Shown: piece after piece, positions 56,491 through 64,000 of the stretch
Layout of the letters: every line of letters starts with the position of its first letter
Position numbering within the stretch: position 1 is the stretch's first letter
NCBI RefSeq assembly: GCF_038096175.1
Contig: NZ_CP151099.1
Span: forward strand, 6,488,001-6,552,000
Direction: 5' to 3'
DNA from: Nostoc sp. UHCC 0302
Lineage (GTDB): Bacteria > Cyanobacteriota > Cyanobacteriia > Cyanobacteriales > Nostocaceae
DNA length: 64,000 nt
The notes under the pieces: model-generated
The model's input: the letters and a program-made list of their open reading frames with translations, nothing else
What the model was told of the DNA's origin: nothing
Databases searched by the model: none
Made by a program: the position numbers and the translations under genes

Positions 56491-56523
56491 TATATTTCTC
56501 ACGCTTAGGGGGGTTATGCAAAA
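56491..56523 (-). promoter_or_regulatory. Shared two-block motif upstream of TPR-CHAT gene
   Basis: Sense reading: TTTTGCATAACCC, 10 nt, GAGAAATATA, ending 40 bp before the ATG. A lone TTATGCAAAT word also occurs at 56741 without the second block. Confidence 0.5.
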
Positions 56524-56637
56524 GTTTTGTCTGCGGTTAATAAATTTAACCCAACAAAGTTGAGTCAAAGATTGTTTGTACGAATTTTATACGTGTAATA
56601 TCAATTCACGAAAAACCTGATAGATATAGATTTCTCG

Positions 56638-56664
56638 TAGGGGCATGGCATTGCCATGCCCCTA
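56638..56664. repeat. Palindrome TAGGGGCATGGCA-T-TGCCATGCCCCTA
   Basis: 13-bp perfect arms with a single-base loop. This GGGGCATGGCATTGCCATGCCCC element is common in cyanobacterial intergenic DNA. A second small hairpin, TAAAGAGGTT/AACCTCTTTA, lies at 56701-56727. Confidence 0.75.
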
Positions 56665-56800
56665 GCAGCGTATTTGTATCATTATTAAAATGAAATGGTA
56701 TAAAGAGGTTGCAATTTAACCTCTTTACAGAGGTTATCAGTTATGCAAATTATGTTATCTCAAGCGTATTGATCTAAATGCAACTTTTCAGATTGTTAAT

Positions 56801-57031
56801 GCATCGGTCGGTTATGCCATTGCATCGAGTGGTTATGCCATTACATCGGTCGGTTATGCCATTGCATCGAGTGATTATGCCATTGCATCGGTCGGTTATG
56901 CCATTGCATCGAGTGATTATGCCATTGCATCGGTCGGTTATGCCATTGCATCGAGTGGTTATGCCATTGCATCGGTCGGTTATGCTATTGCATCGGTCGG
57001 TTATGCTATTGCATCGAGTGGTTATGCCATT
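56801..57031. repeat. Tandem array: eleven 21-bp units of two alternating types
   Basis: Units of exactly 21 bp, GCATCGGTCGGTTATGCCATT (A) and GCATCGAGTGGTTATGCCATT (B), run A B A B A B A B A A B, so the higher-order period is 42 bp. A partial unit follows to about 57040. Both strands are open (heptads MPLHRSV or RCNGITD), but no start signal or domain supports a gene. It lies 351 bp 5' of the TPR-CHAT gene. The spacer 57041-57245 holds nothing else recognised. Confidence 0.95.
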
Positions 57032-57245
57032 GCATCGACCTGCATCATTAATGCATTGGCTTGCCAAAATTAATCAATTTTTTGGCATTGCTGAGTAAAG
57101 ATATGAATTTGTATCACGCAGAGGCACAGAGAATAAGAGTTTGAGAGTTTTAATTTTTGACTTTCATACTCAAATTCAGCAACGCCAATTTTTTTTAGCA
57201 TTAAACTATTTAGCGATCACTTTAACCCACACAACACGCTTGCTC

Positions 57246-57304
57246 CTCTGTGTGAGATAATTAATGTTACAAAAAACGTAACCAGATAAAGTTAAAGCGA
57301 TCGC
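57246..57304. repeat. Direct repeat, left copy, flanking vapBC
   Basis: About 59 bp (CTCTGTGTGAGATAATTA ... CAAAAAACGTAACCAGATAA ... GTTAAAGCGATCGC) matching 58053-58112 at about nine of ten positions. It ends 10 bp before the vapC stop. Confidence 0.85.
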
Positions 57305-57314
57305 TAAACTAAAC

Positions 57315-57704
57315 TCAAGGTATTTTGACTTCGCAAACTGTTAGTCCTTTGGCTCGTTTCACAAATTTCTCATCAAACGTATAAAGTTGGCTATAATTTT
57401 GAGCCTGAGCGAGATGAAAAGCATCTGCGAAATCTAAGCCAGCCTCATGCCATTGCAGTACTTGAGTAATTAAACTCGCATTAGTAAGATGAACATTCGC
57501 TAAACCAAAAAGCTTTTGTAATGCTGCACATATTTCTGTTGATTTAAACTTATAGGCAAATCTTAAAACCCATTCTATTTCTAAAATGACAGTATCTGGT
57601 ATAAAAACATGATTATTCTGAAAAAGTTCTAAACTCTTTTGGTACTGTAACTCATTATCTTGAGTCAACAGTCGTACTACAATATTAGTATCAACTGTAA
57701 TCAT
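57315..57704 (-). CDS. vapC: VapC-type PIN-domain toxin
   Basis: 129 residues from ATG 57704 (MITVDTNIVVRLLTQD); the frame extends 11 codons further without support. PIN-domain acidic residues are visible: D4 in VDTN, E in ILEIEWVLR, and D...D in GLDFADAFHLA, with TFDEKF near the end. VapC toxins are Mg2+-dependent RNases that cut tRNA or rRNA. It overlaps the antitoxin gene by 14 bp, so translation is coupled. The pair is bracketed by direct repeats. Confidence 0.93.
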   Translation of the reverse strand: MITVDTNIVVRLLTQDNELQYQKSLELFQNNHVFIPDTVILEIEWVLRFAYKFKSTEICAALQKLFGLANVHLTNASLITQVLQWHEAGLDFADAFHLAQAQNYSQLYTFDEKFVKRAKGLTVCEVKIP

Positions 57705-57954
57705 GCCATAATTCCTCTGCACCTTGACGGATGGCATCTTCCATATCTTCGAGAGTCTTTGGTTTACCTTGATATTTTAAACACCCTGCAACATCATCCA
57801 AACTAGTTTCAGGAAATAACTTCTTCGGCTTTAGAAGAATCCCATCACCCATTTCAATTAGTATTAATTCCTGCCCTACTTCCCAGCCATAAGCTTTCCG
57901 CAATACTTCAGGAATAATTACTTGTCCTTCATTAGACAGTTTGATAATTTCCAT
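57691..57954 (-). CDS. vapB: AbrB/SpoVT-fold antitoxin (VapB)
   Basis: 87 residues. The N-terminal swapped-hairpin AbrB domain reads MEIIKLSNEGQVIIPEVLRKAYGWEVGQELILIEMGDGILLKPKKLFP; the C-terminal tail GCLKYQGKPKTLEDMEDAIRQGAEELW is the toxin-neutralising part. It binds its own promoter and VapC. First gene of the pair. Confidence 0.93.
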   Translation of the reverse strand: MEIIKLSNEGQVIIPEVLRKAYGWEVGQELILIEMGDGILLKPKKLFPETSLDDVAGCLKYQGKPKTLEDMEDAIRQGAEELWHDYS

Positions 57955-58052
57955 CTCTGTGCCTAAGCAAAAAAGAAAGTGGTTATGACGTAGATATTAT
58001 AGCGATAAAGGAAAACAAGGAATAATAATTATTTCCTCGCCCCTTCATCTTT

Positions 58053-58112
58053 CTCTGCGTAAGATAATTACCTGTTGCAAAAAACGTAACCAAATAAAGT
58101 TAAAGCGATCGC
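58053..58112. repeat. Direct repeat, right copy, flanking vapBC
   Basis: Matches 57246-57304. It contains the last four codons of the DUF1822 gene including its stop (58100), so the left copy carries a duplicated scrap of that gene's 3' end. Confidence 0.85.
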
Positions 58113-59443
58113 CCCGGATAAAATGCAAATGGAGGCAAGCTCAACTCAATGCCATCCATTAAACTCACACTCACCAAAAATTTCTCATTCCAGCCACCAA
58201 CCACACGAGTAAACAAATAAGAATCACCCTGTTCTTGATTTGTCTCTTGTTCTAATAAAATGCTAGTTTGGTCACTCACCCGAAGTTTTAAACGTAATGG
58301 TAAAGCATCATGCGAAGCTGTGCCTAAAACTAACAACAATGTCCATAAATGGGGGTCTGATTCAGATAGGATATGCCAAGTTACAGCATACAACCGCAGC
58401 GGAATTCCTGCTAATAATAAATCGTGGTAAGCACCCCGCGCTTGAGAGGGAATTTCTAAACCTCTGTTTTGAAGTTGCGTGATAATTGCCTGAAATTCTT
58501 CTGTAGGCGATCGCATTGCCGCCGTAGGTGTCAAACTAGGTAACAGCACCCATGAAAATTGCTGCCCTAATTCATCCAATTCATCCCATAACCAACGCCC
58601 TACATTCAGCGCCGGCTGTGTCAACAATTTGAGTAAATCCTTTAAGCTGGTTTTTATTGAAGAATTATCTGCTTGCTGCGAATTGTAAACCCAATTGAGC
58701 AACTCTAGATTAGTAAGTACAGCAATTCCTTGCTCCCAAGTCAAAACTTCCCATAGTTCACTTTCTGGTGATTGCAATTGGGGTAACAATGCGACTAATT
58801 CGCTTTGCATTGTCGATAAAAGCTGAGTTCGACTCTTGACATCTGGTAAAGTAATTACATCTGGTTCTAAACAACGCAAATATAATAACAAGCGGTCTAG
58901 ATTATTCTCAAACCAGCTTAAAGGTATCTGATAATTCCAGTCTTCCTCAGCTTGTAAATTCTCTCTTACCTGGTTTTCTACGAGTTGTTGATAAGATAAG
59001 AAATTAGAAACAACTGCCGATTCTTGTTCTTCTAAAACTTCTATCAATACATAAAAATGAGGAACATATTCTGGTAAATCTACGACTATTTTAGATAAAG
59101 GCACTTCCATATCAGAGAGGCTACTAGTGGAAATTAGGCAAAGTTTAAACTCTCCCACTTGTAAATTCGCTACAGATGCGATCGCATTGGCGAGCGGTGG
59201 CTGTAAAACTGTACAATGTTCTCGATTAATAGTTAGAGAATTGTTTCGTTCTTTTAGCCATTGCTCAAAAGCAAATAGCGCTAAAGCATTAATATAAGTT
59301 TGCCACTGCCGGGATGAATTGCGGATTGTATTACTAAGTTCCACAGCCTGATTAATTTGCTCATCTGAGAGAGGAATGGCGGCTGTATCCAGAACTTCAA
59401 AATCTAGGTTTAATTGAGTAGTATTACTTGATAAGTTTCTCAT
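58100..59443 (-). CDS. DUF1822 family protein
   Basis: 447 residues, soluble, no signal peptide. The family pattern is IPLSDEQINQAVELSNTIRNSSRQWQTYINALALFAFEQWLKE, a beta-rich middle (VGEFKLCLISTSSL, VPHFYVLIEVLEEQES), ending in a domain with GIPLRLYAVTWHILSESDPHLWTLLLVLG. DUF1822 genes in cyanobacteria commonly sit beside a sigma-like gene and CHASE2/CHAT genes (from memory of such clusters). It begins 2 bp after the sigma-like gene's stop, clearly an operon. Function unknown; a regulator or partner of the sigma-like protein is inference. Confidence 0.8.
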   Translation of the reverse strand: MRNLSSNTTQLNLDFEVLDTAAIPLSDEQINQAVELSNTIRNSSRQWQTYINALALFAFEQWLKERNNSLTINREHCTVLQPPLANAIASVANLQVGEFKLCLISTSSLSDMEVPLSKIVVDLPEYVPHFYVLIEVLEEQESAVVSNFLSYQQLVENQVRENLQAEEDWNYQIPLSWFENNLDRLLLYLRCLEPDVITLPDVKSRTQLLSTMQSELVALLPQLQSPESELWEVLTWEQGIAVLTNLELLNWVYNSQQADNSSIKTSLKDLLKLLTQPALNVGRWLWDELDELGQQFSWVLLPSLTPTAAMRSPTEEFQAIITQLQNRGLEIPSQARGAYHDLLLAGIPLRLYAVTWHILSESDPHLWTLLLVLGTASHDALPLRLKLRVSDQTSILLEQETNQEQGDSYLFTRVVGGWNEKFLVSVSLMDGIELSLPPFAFYPGRSL

Positions 59444-59445
59444 AT

Positions 59446-60816
59446 TTACTTATTAATCTTATCGATATAGCGACATATCTGGTCAGCAAAAAGACTATTT
59501 TTTGTTGTGCGAGATTTTTTATCTGCCTCTTCTACTACCATAGCGATTTGCTCATCAAGGGCAGATGCAATCTGGTGTTCTAAAATTTGAATTCGTTCTA
59601 AATTAAAGTAATTTTGTGCCAAAACGAGGACGCGATCGCGTAGAATTAACATCAGTTGCTGTTGTACATCAGCACGAAATTCTTTGAGTTTGAGTAAACG
59701 AGTTACTGCATCTTGTGCGCGTAGCCCTACCTGTTTAGCGATTGCTGTCATCGGTAGTTGTTGACAGTAAATAAGCTGGAGTGCTGCCAGGAATGTTTTA
59801 GCTTTATCCGCTTTCTTAGATTGTAGCTGTCTTATTCTTGACCCAATCACCAAAGCTAATGCTTGCTCTAAACAAACTAAGAATTGTGAACGATATAACT
59901 GCAAAAACTCTGCTTGATTGTCTTCATTTTCTTCAGAATTAGTAACTTGAGGAGCAGAAATTCCTTCTCTATCCATAGCATCTCTCGATACTGTAGGTAG
60001 AGCACCACCCCGCGCATGAATTCTGTACTGTCGTAGGCGAGAGGCAAGATTTTGCAATTGTGCCATCACAGTTTCACTCTTGAGTATCTGACCGATTTGG
60101 CTTTCTAATTTCAAAGCAATTTCTTCTAGTTGTTGAGTTGTCGGTGGAGAACACTTTCCCCTAATGCCTAAAGAACGTTGTTGTAATCGTTGTACCCGAT
60201 AAATAAGATGGTAGCTTTCTAAAAGCTTTGAGAAATATTCAATCTCGCTAACAGTTAACGAGTGGAACTCCCTTAAAATTCGCTCTAGCTGTTTGGGTCG
60301 AGTATCGTTAAGAATTGCCCAATCACTTATAAGATAAACTCCTAACTCTAGCAAAAATTTATTTAACGCCGGATCTTGTTTTACCCTTGTAGTTGTCCAA
60401 TTTGTGAGACTGCTTTGTGCAGAGTCAAAACTCTGCAAAACTTTTCGAGAAAGACATTGATAAGAACTTGCTGGTTGTAATCTGCCATCATCATCAAGGA
60501 CATAAGGCAGTAAATCAGTGCAACTAAAACCGTGAACATTCCCAAAATTAGCTTCTAGCTGCAAGCAAACTTGCTCAATTTGCCAAGATATAAAGCAGAG
60601 TAAACAACGTTCTGCTAACAAACATCTGTCAGCAGGAGCATCCCTAGACAGTTCCAATAGCAGCCGTTGCACTTCTGTATCATTTACATCGCTTTCAACC
60701 GTATATTCTGGAAACGTATCAGCGAAAAACTCCTTAGCTGGTTTAATTTCTTTGATTTGTCGCTTACCAGCAGTATCAATTCTTACTAGCCTCCAATATC
60801 TTAATGCAGCACCCAT
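59446..60816 (-). CDS. Sigma-region-4-like transcription-factor-type protein
   Basis: 456 residues, entirely helical in appearance. The N-terminal half is unrecognised (YWRLVRIDTAGKRQIKEIKPAKEF). The C-terminal part has LQLIYCQQLPMTAIAKQVGLRAQDAVTRLLKLKEFRADV, a helix-turn-helix with the spacing of sigma-70 region 4. Region 2 with its -10 recognition helix cannot be identified, so it may be a divergent sigma factor or only a sigma-like activator. First gene of the pair with DUF1822 (2-bp gap). The upstream 423 bp is shared with a divergent gene. Confidence 0.6.
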   Translation of the reverse strand: MGAALRYWRLVRIDTAGKRQIKEIKPAKEFFADTFPEYTVESDVNDTEVQRLLLELSRDAPADRCLLAERCLLCFISWQIEQVCLQLEANFGNVHGFSCTDLLPYVLDDDGRLQPASSYQCLSRKVLQSFDSAQSSLTNWTTTRVKQDPALNKFLLELGVYLISDWAILNDTRPKQLERILREFHSLTVSEIEYFSKLLESYHLIYRVQRLQQRSLGIRGKCSPPTTQQLEEIALKLESQIGQILKSETVMAQLQNLASRLRQYRIHARGGALPTVSRDAMDREGISAPQVTNSEENEDNQAEFLQLYRSQFLVCLEQALALVIGSRIRQLQSKKADKAKTFLAALQLIYCQQLPMTAIAKQVGLRAQDAVTRLLKLKEFRADVQQQLMLILRDRVLVLAQNYFNLERIQILEHQIASALDEQIAMVVEEADKKSRTTKNSLFADQICRYIDKINK

Positions 60817-61239
60817 AGGTATATCAGGTCAGTGATAATTTATCGTCAGCAAACAATTTATACAGTAATGGCTCCACGGTAATCTAGTCTGTCTATAAGT
60901 TCTTAATTCCAGACCCGCTGACTTTATGCACTTTAGTTTGGTTTAGCTGCGTACCAATCGAATCAACGATTAGAGAGAACAAGACTCACATAAAAAGATT
61001 TGTCTTGAGGTTGGGTATTAGAGTTTGGGGTTAAATTCCTGCACCGCCCATGCTGGAATCGCCTTAATGGAATATGCTCAAAAAAAGAGTTCTGGTAGCT
61101 ATGTCAAACTGGAGGGTAGTGCTACAGTTATAGACCCAATTTAAGCTTGTAGCGATCGCCTCAAAATAAATGTTCAGATGCTTGGAGTTGGTGAATCACA
61201 CTGTACAATCGAGATGAATAATCAAAGCTTTCAAGCGTC
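60817..61239. other. Divergent intergenic region
   Basis: Between the sigma-like gene (minus) and DUF72 (plus). No repeats of note. A 25-codon frame from ATG 61069 (MEYAQKKSSGSYVKLEG) looks mildly protein-like but has no family and no ribosome-binding site; it may be a remnant. Confidence 0.45.
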
Positions 61240-62094
61240 GTGAAATTTTTTATCGGTTGTGCTGTTTGGGCATATAAAGGTTGGGTGGGCGAACTTTATC
61301 CCCAAGGCACTCGCACTACAGACTTTCTGCATCTCTACAGCCGTCGCTTCACCACTGTAGAAGGCAATACCACCTTCTACGCTGTGCCTAATCAAGAAAC
61401 TGTAACTCGATGGGCTGCGGAAACACCATCAGGATTTGAATTTTGCTTGAAATTACCGCGAGATATCACCCATAAAGGGTTATTAAAACCAAATATTCCG
61501 GCTGCTTTAAAATTTTTGGAAGGAATGCGCCCTTTAGGTAAGCACATTGGGCCGATTTTTGCTCAGTTACCGCCGAGTTATACACCTACATTGCTTGACG
61601 ATTTGACCAACTTTTTAGAAGCTTGGCCGCGCACAGATGCACCTCTAGCATTAGAAGTTCGGCATCCCGATTGGTTCAAGGAACCCCATGCTAGAAATTT
61701 GACAGCGCTTTTAGAGCAGCTAGGCGTAGGACGGGTACTATTAGACTCGCGCCCAATCTACGCTGGAGATGATGATCCCCAGATAGAATCAGAGCGACGT
61801 AAACCTAAATTACCATTGCAATTTAGTGTTACAGCGCCTTTTAGCTTGATTAGATTTATTTCTCATCCGAATTTGTCTGTGAATCAGCCTTTTATGGAAG
61901 AGTGGGTAACACAGATTCAACAATGGTTACAGCAGGGAAAACGAATTTATTTCTTTGTTCATTGTCCAACAGAAGAGCGATCGCCTAACACAGCCCGTCA
62001 CTTCCAACAGCTATTAGAACAGAGTGGTACAGCAATTCCACCTCTACCTTGGAATAACTTGGAGCATCCTCCCAATCAACTCAGTTTATGGTGA
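61240..62094 (+). CDS. DUF72 (YecE-like) protein
   Basis: 284 residues with GTG start (M)KFFIGCAVWAYKGWVGELYPQGTRTTDFLHLYSRRFTTVEGNTTFYAVPN, the DUF72 signature. It continues FEFCLKLPRDITHKG, ALEVRHPDWF and LLDSRPIY, a TIM-barrel-like fold of unknown activity. It is a housekeeping family found across bacteria. No operon partner. Confidence 0.92.
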   Translation: MKFFIGCAVWAYKGWVGELYPQGTRTTDFLHLYSRRFTTVEGNTTFYAVPNQETVTRWAAETPSGFEFCLKLPRDITHKGLLKPNIPAALKFLEGMRPLGKHIGPIFAQLPPSYTPTLLDDLTNFLEAWPRTDAPLALEVRHPDWFKEPHARNLTALLEQLGVGRVLLDSRPIYAGDDDPQIESERRKPKLPLQFSVTAPFSLIRFISHPNLSVNQPFMEEWVTQIQQWLQQGKRIYFFVHCPTEERSPNTARHFQQLLEQSGTAIPPLPWNNLEHPPNQLSLW

Positions 62095-62262
62095 GTATAC
62101 TTAACTACTAAAATTAAGCAATGTAACTTAAAATAAGAAATTACTTGCAAAATTCCTCTCACTGTCTACTCCCAATTTTCTAAACTCTTTTTTTCCTCGT
62201 ACCAGCATTTGATAAGTTAGTACATAGTCTGAAATAGCAGTTATTGCAAAGAGGGGATTACG

Positions 62263-63441
62263 TTGAGTCAAAATCCAGATGCCATTGCCCCCCACGGTGG
62301 AGAATTAGTTAACCGTATCGCTACACCGGAACAAAGGGAAGAGTTTCTCTCAAAAGCTGACTTTTTGCCGCGAGTGCAACTTGATGAGCGAGCCGTTTCT
62401 GATGTAGAAATGATTGCGATCGGCGCTTTTAGCCCACTCACAGGTTTTATGAATCAGGAAGATTACGATCGCGTAGTCACTGAAATGCGTCTTGCTAACG
62501 GTCTTGTCTGGTCGATGCCGATTACACTTTCGGTTGCCGAAGAAGTAGCTTCTTCTCTTAAAGAAGGCGGTTTGATTCGCTTAGATAACCCTGCCGGTCG
62601 GTTTATTGGAGTTTTGCAACTCACCCAAAAGTATAACTACGACAAGACCCGCGAGGCAATCAATGTCTATCGCACTAATGATGCGAACCATCCTGGTGTG
62701 CAGGTACTTTATAATCAAGGTTCTGTACATTTGGCTGGTGATATCTGGCTTTTGCAACGCGTAACCCATCCCCAGTTTCCCAACTACCAAATTGATCCAG
62801 CTGCCTCACGGCAAATATTTCGGGAAAATGGCTGGAAAACGATTGTTGGTTTCCAAACTCGCAACCCCATTCACCGCGCTCATGAATACATCCAAAAGTG
62901 CGCCTTGGAAACAGTAGATGCTTTATTTTTGCATCCCTTAGTAGGGGCAACCAAAGACGATGATATTCCCGCCGATGTGCGGATGCGCTGTTATGAGATT
63001 TTGTTGGAACACTACTATCCCCATGATCGGGTAATTTTGGCAATTAATCCGGCAGCAATGCGTTATGCTGGGCCTCGCGAGGCAATTTTTCATGCTTTAG
63101 TCCGCAAAAACTATGGCTGTACTCACTTTATCGTTGGACGGGATCATGCGGGCGTTGGTGATTACTATGGTACTTACGATGCTCAATACATCTTTGACGA
63201 GTTTGAGCCAAGTGAATTGGGTATTGTGCCAATGAAGTTTGAACACGCTTTCTACTGCACGCGTACCAAGCAAATGGCAACGACTAAAACCAGTCCCAGC
63301 AAACCAGAAGAACGCGTTCACCTATCGGGAACAAAAGTTAGGGAAATGCTGCGCCGGGGTGAATTACCTCCACCAGAATTTTCTCGTCCAGAAGTAGCAG
63401 CAGAGTTGGCACGGGCAATGCGTATACAAGTATTGGCTTAA
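62263..63441 (+). CDS. sat: Sulfate adenylyltransferase (ATP sulfurylase)
   Basis: 392 residues, TTG start decided by GAGGGG (62251-62256) at good spacing. ATP-binding motifs [15 protein letters not shown] (HxxH-type) and [17 protein letters not shown] are intact, with [15 protein letters not shown] and [26 protein letters not shown]. It makes adenosine 5'-phosphosulfate from sulfate and ATP, the first step of the pathway that sulfite reductase at 13.5 kb completes. No C-terminal APS-kinase domain. Confidence 0.97.
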   Translation: MSQNPDAIAPHGGELVNRIATPEQREEFLSKADFLPRVQLDERAVSDVEMIAIGAFSPLTGFMNQEDYDRVVTEMRLANGLVWSMPITLSVAEEVASSLKEGGLIRLDNPAGRFIGVLQLTQKYNYDKTREAINVYRTNDANHPGVQVLYNQGSVHLAGDIWLLQRVTHPQFPNYQIDPAASRQIFRENGWKTIVGFQTRNPIHRAHEYIQKCALETVDALFLHPLVGATKDDDIPADVRMRCYEILLEHYYPHDRVILAINPAAMRYAGPREAIFHALVRKNYGCTHFIVGRDHAGVGDYYGTYDAQYIFDEFEPSELGIVPMKFEHAFYCTRTKQMATTKTSPSKPEERVHLSGTKVREMLRRGELPPPEFSRPEVAAELARAMRIQVLA

Positions 63442-63497
63442 GCTAGATTGTTAACAAGCAAACAGTATAAACTATCGCTTTACTCTACAGACCTGAA

Positions 63498-63522
63498 GCC
63501 TATAAGCTGTTAGCTTATGGGC
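63498..63522 (+). terminator. Possible terminator after sat
   Basis: GCCTATAAGCT (63498-63508) pairs with AGCTTATGGGC (63512-63522) with one G-T pair and a 3-nt loop. No T run follows, so termination is uncertain; it could equally be a palindromic element ahead of the next gene. Confidence 0.4.
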
Positions 63523-63541
63523 TGAGGACTGATAGTTAATT

Positions 63542-64000
63542 ATGGAACGGCGGACGTTTTTACACAAAATTGGCTCAATACTCGCGGTATTGGGGGTAAC
63601 TGAAGCTGAGTGGTTGACTTTAGGAAGTCGCTATTACCAAGCGCTGGCACAACCTAATTCGCGCAAGTTGGCATTATTAATCGGTATCAATCAATATCCA
63701 GAAAGTCCAGCCCTTAGCGGTTGTTTGACTGATGTGGAACTGCAAAAAGAACTTTTAATTCATCGCTTTGGCTTCCAAGCTTCAGATATCTTGACCTTAA
63801 CTGAAGAACAAGCTAATAGAGAATTCATCGAAGCTGCTTTTTTAGATCATCTCAGTCAGCAAGCAAGACCGGGTGATTTGGTTGTCTTCCACTTTAGCGG
63901 TTACGGGACTCGCGTCAAATTACCAACATCGCTAGAAACATTGCAGAATGCTCTAGTGCCAGTCAATGAGCAAGTAAAATCACAAGACGAAAAAATAGTC
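63542..64000 (+). CDS. Orthocaspase-like protein with altered dyad (3' end outside window)
   Basis: First 153 residues only. Twin-Arg-like leader ERRTFLHKIGSILAVLG, then a p20 caspase domain very like the 36561-38837 protein: KLALLIGINQY, LSGCLTDVELQKELLIHRFGF, DILTLTEEQ, GDLVVFHFSGYGTRV. Where the active homologue has SGHG, this one has SGYG, so the catalytic His is Tyr (codon 63902-63904). Tyr-Ser variants of orthocaspases are known in cyanobacteria and are thought inactive; the Cys position lies beyond the window. It stands 100 bp after sat and lacks the shared protease motif. Confidence 0.88.
   Translation, partial: MERRTFLHKIGSILAVLGVTEAEWLTLGSRYYQALAQPNSRKLALLIGINQYPESPALSGCLTDVELQKELLIHRFGFQASDILTLTEEQANREFIEAAFLDHLSQQARPGDLVVFHFSGYGTRVKLPTSLETLQNALVPVNEQVKSQDEKIV

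Noticed and set aside
45639-57031. CRISPR array
   Set aside because: Units are contiguous with no unique spacers, and no cas genes are present, so a Craspase (type III-E) reading of the TPR-CHAT genes is not supported.
56774-57098. Open frames on both strands of the second 21-bp array (RCNGITD / MPLHRSV heptads)
   Set aside because: Both strands are open for the same arithmetic reason; no start signals and no family.
57315-57737. Longer VapC start at 57737
   Set aside because: The extra 11 residues have no family support and would deepen the overlap with vapB; ATG 57704 begins the PIN motif.

Overview
The window reads as chromosome of a filamentous, heterocyst-type cyanobacterium (Nostoc/Anabaena-like). 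The grounds are many GCGATCGC (HIP1) octamers, the ffh-rpsP-KH-phoH gene order, ferredoxin-type sulfite reductase, cyanobacteria-restricted families (DUF1822, DUF928-like, DUF3124, DUF4912, CHASE2-CHAT, orthocaspases), short palindromic dispersed repeats and low-complexity GGGGATT/GGGGACT tracts. No phage, integrase, intact insertion sequence or CRISPR array was seen. Species cannot be fixed from sequence alone.

Layout. 0-4.6 kb: tail of a hexapeptide acyltransferase, then SRP and translation genes (ffh, rpsP, khpA-like, rpsU) and a PhoH ATPase. 4.7-8.4 kb: ChuX-like protein, exported DUF6816-like protein, ABC exporter, tRNA-Tyr and tRNA-Thr; tRNA-Arg(TCT) lies at 8.7 kb on the other strand. 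9-13 kb: hypothetical, membrane and HTH/acidic proteins and an ADP-ribosylglycohydrolase. 13.5-22.3 kb: sulfite reductase with an unusual C-terminal DNA-binding-like tail, DUF937, a PstS-like/DUF4912 membrane protein, a Calx-beta protein, a flippase and ilvH. 22.5-36.5 kb: BON protein, hydrolase, TonB-like protein, infC, a nucleotide-translocase-like/HEAT protein, an ion-handling group (2-TM K+ channel, RCK protein, lipoprotein, Na+/H+ antiporter) and a divergent CYTH/ppk1 polyphosphate pair. 61-64 kb: DUF72, sat, and the start of a second orthocaspase-like gene.

The most unusual part is 36.5-60.8 kb, an island almost entirely on the minus strand and rich in caspase-clan and other proteases: an orthocaspase, three TPR-CHAT proteins, a CHAT-CHASE2 membrane protein, a subtilisin-like protease and a decayed CHAT gene. 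They sit with a response regulator, a DUF928-like exported protein, an Rpn-type nuclease, VapBC, DUF1822 and a sigma-region-4-like protein. Most of the proteases carry signal peptides, so this looks like an extracytoplasmic proteolytic network with one membrane sensor that puts its protease domain in the cytoplasm.

Three cis-observations tie the island together. (i) A two-block motif (sense TTTTGCATAWCCY, 9-11 nt, then about GAGANATATA) lies 20-40 bp before four of its genes: orthocaspase, two TPR-CHAT genes and subtilase. (ii) Two unrelated tandem arrays of exactly 21-bp units lie 5' of two of the TPR-CHAT genes. (iii) The vapBC pair is bracketed by a roughly 60-bp direct repeat that overlaps the end of the DUF1822 gene. 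Working model (inference): the sigma-like/DUF1822 pair and the response regulator control a stress- or conflict-induced protease regulon.
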